DNA of 44,549 nt from Syntrophobacteraceae bacterium (GTDB lineage: Bacteria; Desulfobacterota; Syntrophobacteria; Syntrophobacterales; Syntrophobacteraceae): contig JAGPLX010000019.1 of assembly GCA_018053185.1 (NCBI GenBank), positions 1 through 44,549 of the forward strand, written 5' to 3'. Under the pieces are notes generated by a model, which searched no databases, was not told the origin of the DNA, and worked only from the letters and a program-made list of their open reading frames with translations. The position numbers and the translations under genes were made by a program. Below are positions 42,888-44,549 of this stretch, in pieces (within the stretch, counting starts at the first letter, position 1; every line of letters starts with the position of its first letter).

Positions 42888-44204
42888 TTACTTGAACTGC
42901 ATCTGGGCCATGATTTTGTAACCTTTCAGCAAATCCAGCCCTCTGCGCAGTTGGTTGTCCTGCTCCAGAAGTTTCTGCACCTCCGCCTGGGCCTCGGCGG
43001 CCTTCGGGTCCTTTACGTCGGACTTTTGCCCTTCCATATGACGCGGCAGATCCTTCTCGCGCACCCGGCGGGGGTCATCCAAAATCTCCTCCTCTTCCCT
43101 GGCAGGCGTCTCACGTTTGACCAGGATGTCGGGCTCGATTCCCTTCGCCTGAATGGAACGGCCCGAAGGCGTGTAGTACAGGGAAGTGGTGAGCCGAATG
43201 GCCGACCCGTCGTTGAGCGGAATCACCGTCTGCACGGACCCCTTTCCGAAAGTGCGTTCACCCAGGATAATGGCTCTTTTGTGATCCTGGAGAGCCCCGG
43301 CCACGATCTCGGAGGCACTGGCACTCCCTGAATTCACCAGGACCACGATGGGATAGTTGTGCGGCTTTCCATTCTTGCGGGCTTCAAAACGCATCTGCTG
43401 GCTTTCCAGCCGTCCCCCCGTGTACACGATGAGCCCTTCGTCCAGGAACTCATCGCTGACTTCCACCGCCTGATCGAGCAACCCCCCGGGATCGTTTCTC
43501 AGATCCAGGATGAGGCCCATGAGGGGATGGTTGGTGGTTTCCAGCTGTTCCAGGGCCTTGCGGAGATCGTTGGCCGTGCCGCTCTGAAAGCTCGAGATCC
43601 GAATGTAACCGTATCCCGTCTCCAGGGTCCGGGACCGAACACTGCGAATGGAGATCATATCCCGAACCAGGTCGAATTCCAGGGGCTTGCGCTCCCCCTT
43701 GCGGATGATTGTCAGTTTGACCTTGGTTCCCTTGGGTCCCCTCATTTTCTGCACGGCTTCCATCAGGGTCATGTCCTGAGTCAGCTGATCATCGATCTTG
43801 ATGATTTGGTCGTTGGCCAAAATGCCTGCCTTATCGGCCGGAGTGTCTTCAAGAGGGGAAACGACCGTAAGCACCCCATCCCGTATGGTAATCTCGATCC
43901 CCAGGCCTCCGAATTTCCCCTTGGTCTCGATCTGGAGTTCCTTGTAGTCTTCGGGTTTCATAAAGGAAGAGTGAGGGTCCAGCTCCCGAAGCATCCCGTT
44001 GATGGCGCCATGGATGAGTTTCTTCGAGTCGACCTTCTCCACATAATTGTCCTGCACGATGTTCAAGACATCGCTGAAAGTCCTCAGGTATTGATAGATA
44101 TCCGGGCTATCGGAGGTAGGCTTGGCCTTGAGCGTCGACCAGAAGCAGAGCAGAACTGCAGGCCCTAGAAACAACAGGAGAAGTCTTTTCGTTTTTTGAG
44201 ACAT
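42888..44204 (-). CDS. ctpA: C-terminal processing peptidase (CtpA, S41 family)
   Basis: A 438-residue periplasmic serine protease. Order: N-terminal signal/anchor (LLLLFLGPAVLLCFW), a lead region with MLRELDPHSSFM, a PDZ domain (GLGIEITIRDGVLTVVSPLE, in part, ~95-180), then the S41 domain with Ser in NSGSASASEIVAGAL and Lys in ERTFGKGSVQTV. After ~residue 370 is a charged tail. It trims C-terminal ends of exported proteins, often peptidoglycan hydrolases; the EnvC-like gene upstream may be one regulator of such hydrolases. Confidence 0.95.
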   Translation of the reverse strand: MSQKTKRLLLLFLGPAVLLCFWSTLKAKPTSDSPDIYQYLRTFSDVLNIVQDNYVEKVDSKKLIHGAINGMLRELDPHSSFMKPEDYKELQIETKGKFGGLGIEITIRDGVLTVVSPLEDTPADKAGILANDQIIKIDDQLTQDMTLMEAVQKMRGPKGTKVKLTIIRKGERKPLEFDLVRDMISIRSVRSRTLETGYGYIRISSFQSGTANDLRKALEQLETTNHPLMGLILDLRNDPGGLLDQAVEVSDEFLDEGLIVYTGGRLESQQMRFEARKNGKPHNYPIVVLVNSGSASASEIVAGALQDHKRAIILGERTFGKGSVQTVIPLNDGSAIRLTTSLYYTPSGRSIQAKGIEPDILVKRETPAREEEEILDDPRRVREKDLPRHMEGQKSDVKDPKAAEAQAEVQKLLEQDNQLRRGLDLLKGYKIMAQMQFK

Positions 44205-44213
44205 GGGAATTCC

Positions 44214-44549
44214 TCACTCTCTCATCGTAGTAAAGACAGACAGCCAATCTCTGGGATCGAGTGCCCTGCCTCCTTGTCGTATTTCAAAGTAAAGCTTGGT
44301 TCCGTCGGCGGAACCCGAATCTCCCACCAGGGCAATGGTTTCGCCGGCTTGAACGGGTTCTCCCACCCCTTTGAATGCCCGGTCCAGGTGAGCAACCAGG
44401 GTGAAGAAGTGATCCCCATGATCCACGATCATGACCCGGCCGTATTCCTTGACCCAGTCGGCAAAGACGATCACTCCGTCATGGACGGCCACCACGGGCT
44501 GCCCCTTGGGTGCGACGATGATCGCGCCATTGTTGTATAGAAACCGTTG
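44214..44549 (-). CDS. EnvC-like LytM/M23 domain protein, C-terminal part
   Basis: The frame is open to the window edge; 111 residues are visible, the LytM domain. Marks: AVHDGVIVFADWVKEYGRVM, IVDHGDHFFTLVAHLDRA, VGDSGSADGTKLYFEIRQGG and the final ALDPRDWL. The ending LYFEIRQGG instead of the HxH type points to the degenerate EnvC class, which activates amidases instead of cutting peptidoglycan. Its coiled-coil N-terminus would lie beyond the window. It is immediately upstream of ctpA (9 bases). Confidence 0.9.
   Translation of the reverse strand, partial: QRFLYNNGAIIVAPKGQPVVAVHDGVIVFADWVKEYGRVMIVDHGDHFFTLVAHLDRAFKGVGEPVQAGETIALVGDSGSADGTKLYFEIRQGGRALDPRDWLSVFTTMRE

Overview
The window looks like a chromosomal piece of an anaerobic Desulfobacterota bacterium, most likely of the Syntrophobacter type. 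The grounds are gene content, not a search: two formate dehydrogenases (one with a visible selenocysteine codon and SECIS hairpin), a formate channel, the siroheme-dependent haem genes ahbC and ahbD with hemB, futalosine-route menaquinone genes, and a candidate Re-citrate-synthase-like enzyme. GC content is moderately high and most genes have clear Shine-Dalgarno sites. No rRNA, tRNA, CRISPR array, prophage or intact insertion sequence was found.

Layout. 1-2388: 3' end of a periplasmic-type formate dehydrogenase (catalytic subunit, cut by the window edge, plus Fe-S subunit). It converges on 2874-9660, a leftward operon for an FmdE-MoeA fusion, NuoE-like and NuoF-like subunits, and an NAD-linked formate dehydrogenase catalytic subunit that reads through UGA. 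A FocA-type channel (10179) diverges from it. 11131-15885: a small membrane protein, a sugar/choline-kinase-like phosphotransferase and a three-domain acyl-ACP synthetase/ACP/acyltransferase. 16497-16960: two very small genes and a good terminator. 17263-24635: a rightward cluster hisS, aspS, a DRE-TIM acyltransferase with a C-terminal Cache domain, rlpA and hisD. 24744-28791: cutA, a decayed relBE-type module, a secreted nitroreductase-like protein, yjbQ and an unknown protein. 29138-30834: mqnB-mqnD. 31221-34027: dus and an IspH-UbiA fusion. 34230-39930: a ClpX-like ATPase, ahbC, hemB, ahbD and a membrane-anchored rhodanese. 40315-44549: a secreted DUF1573 protein with an in-frame UGA, then a YibQ-type deacetylase, a CtpA-type protease and an EnvC-like protein cut by the window edge.

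How parts work together. The first 11 kb handles formate: periplasmic oxidation, cytoplasmic NAD-linked conversion, transport across the membrane and probably cofactor insertion. The 34-40 kb block makes haem from siroheme, and mqnB/mqnD plus the IspH-UbiA fusion bear on quinone and isoprenoid supply. Both haem and menaquinone serve anaerobic membrane electron transport.

Main candidates for something new: (a) the DUF1573 lipid-free secreted protein whose reading frame is interrupted by a single UGA exactly where the conserved first Cys of a CGC motif is expected, giving a U-G-C motif; (b) the enzyme-Cache fusion, a sensor domain normally outside the cell attached to a cytoplasmic enzyme; (c) the IspH-UbiA fusion with altered Asp motifs; (d) a ClpX paralogue lacking the zinc domain but keeping the ClpP-docking IGF loop; (e) a ~75-bp dispersed inverted-repeat element present three times.
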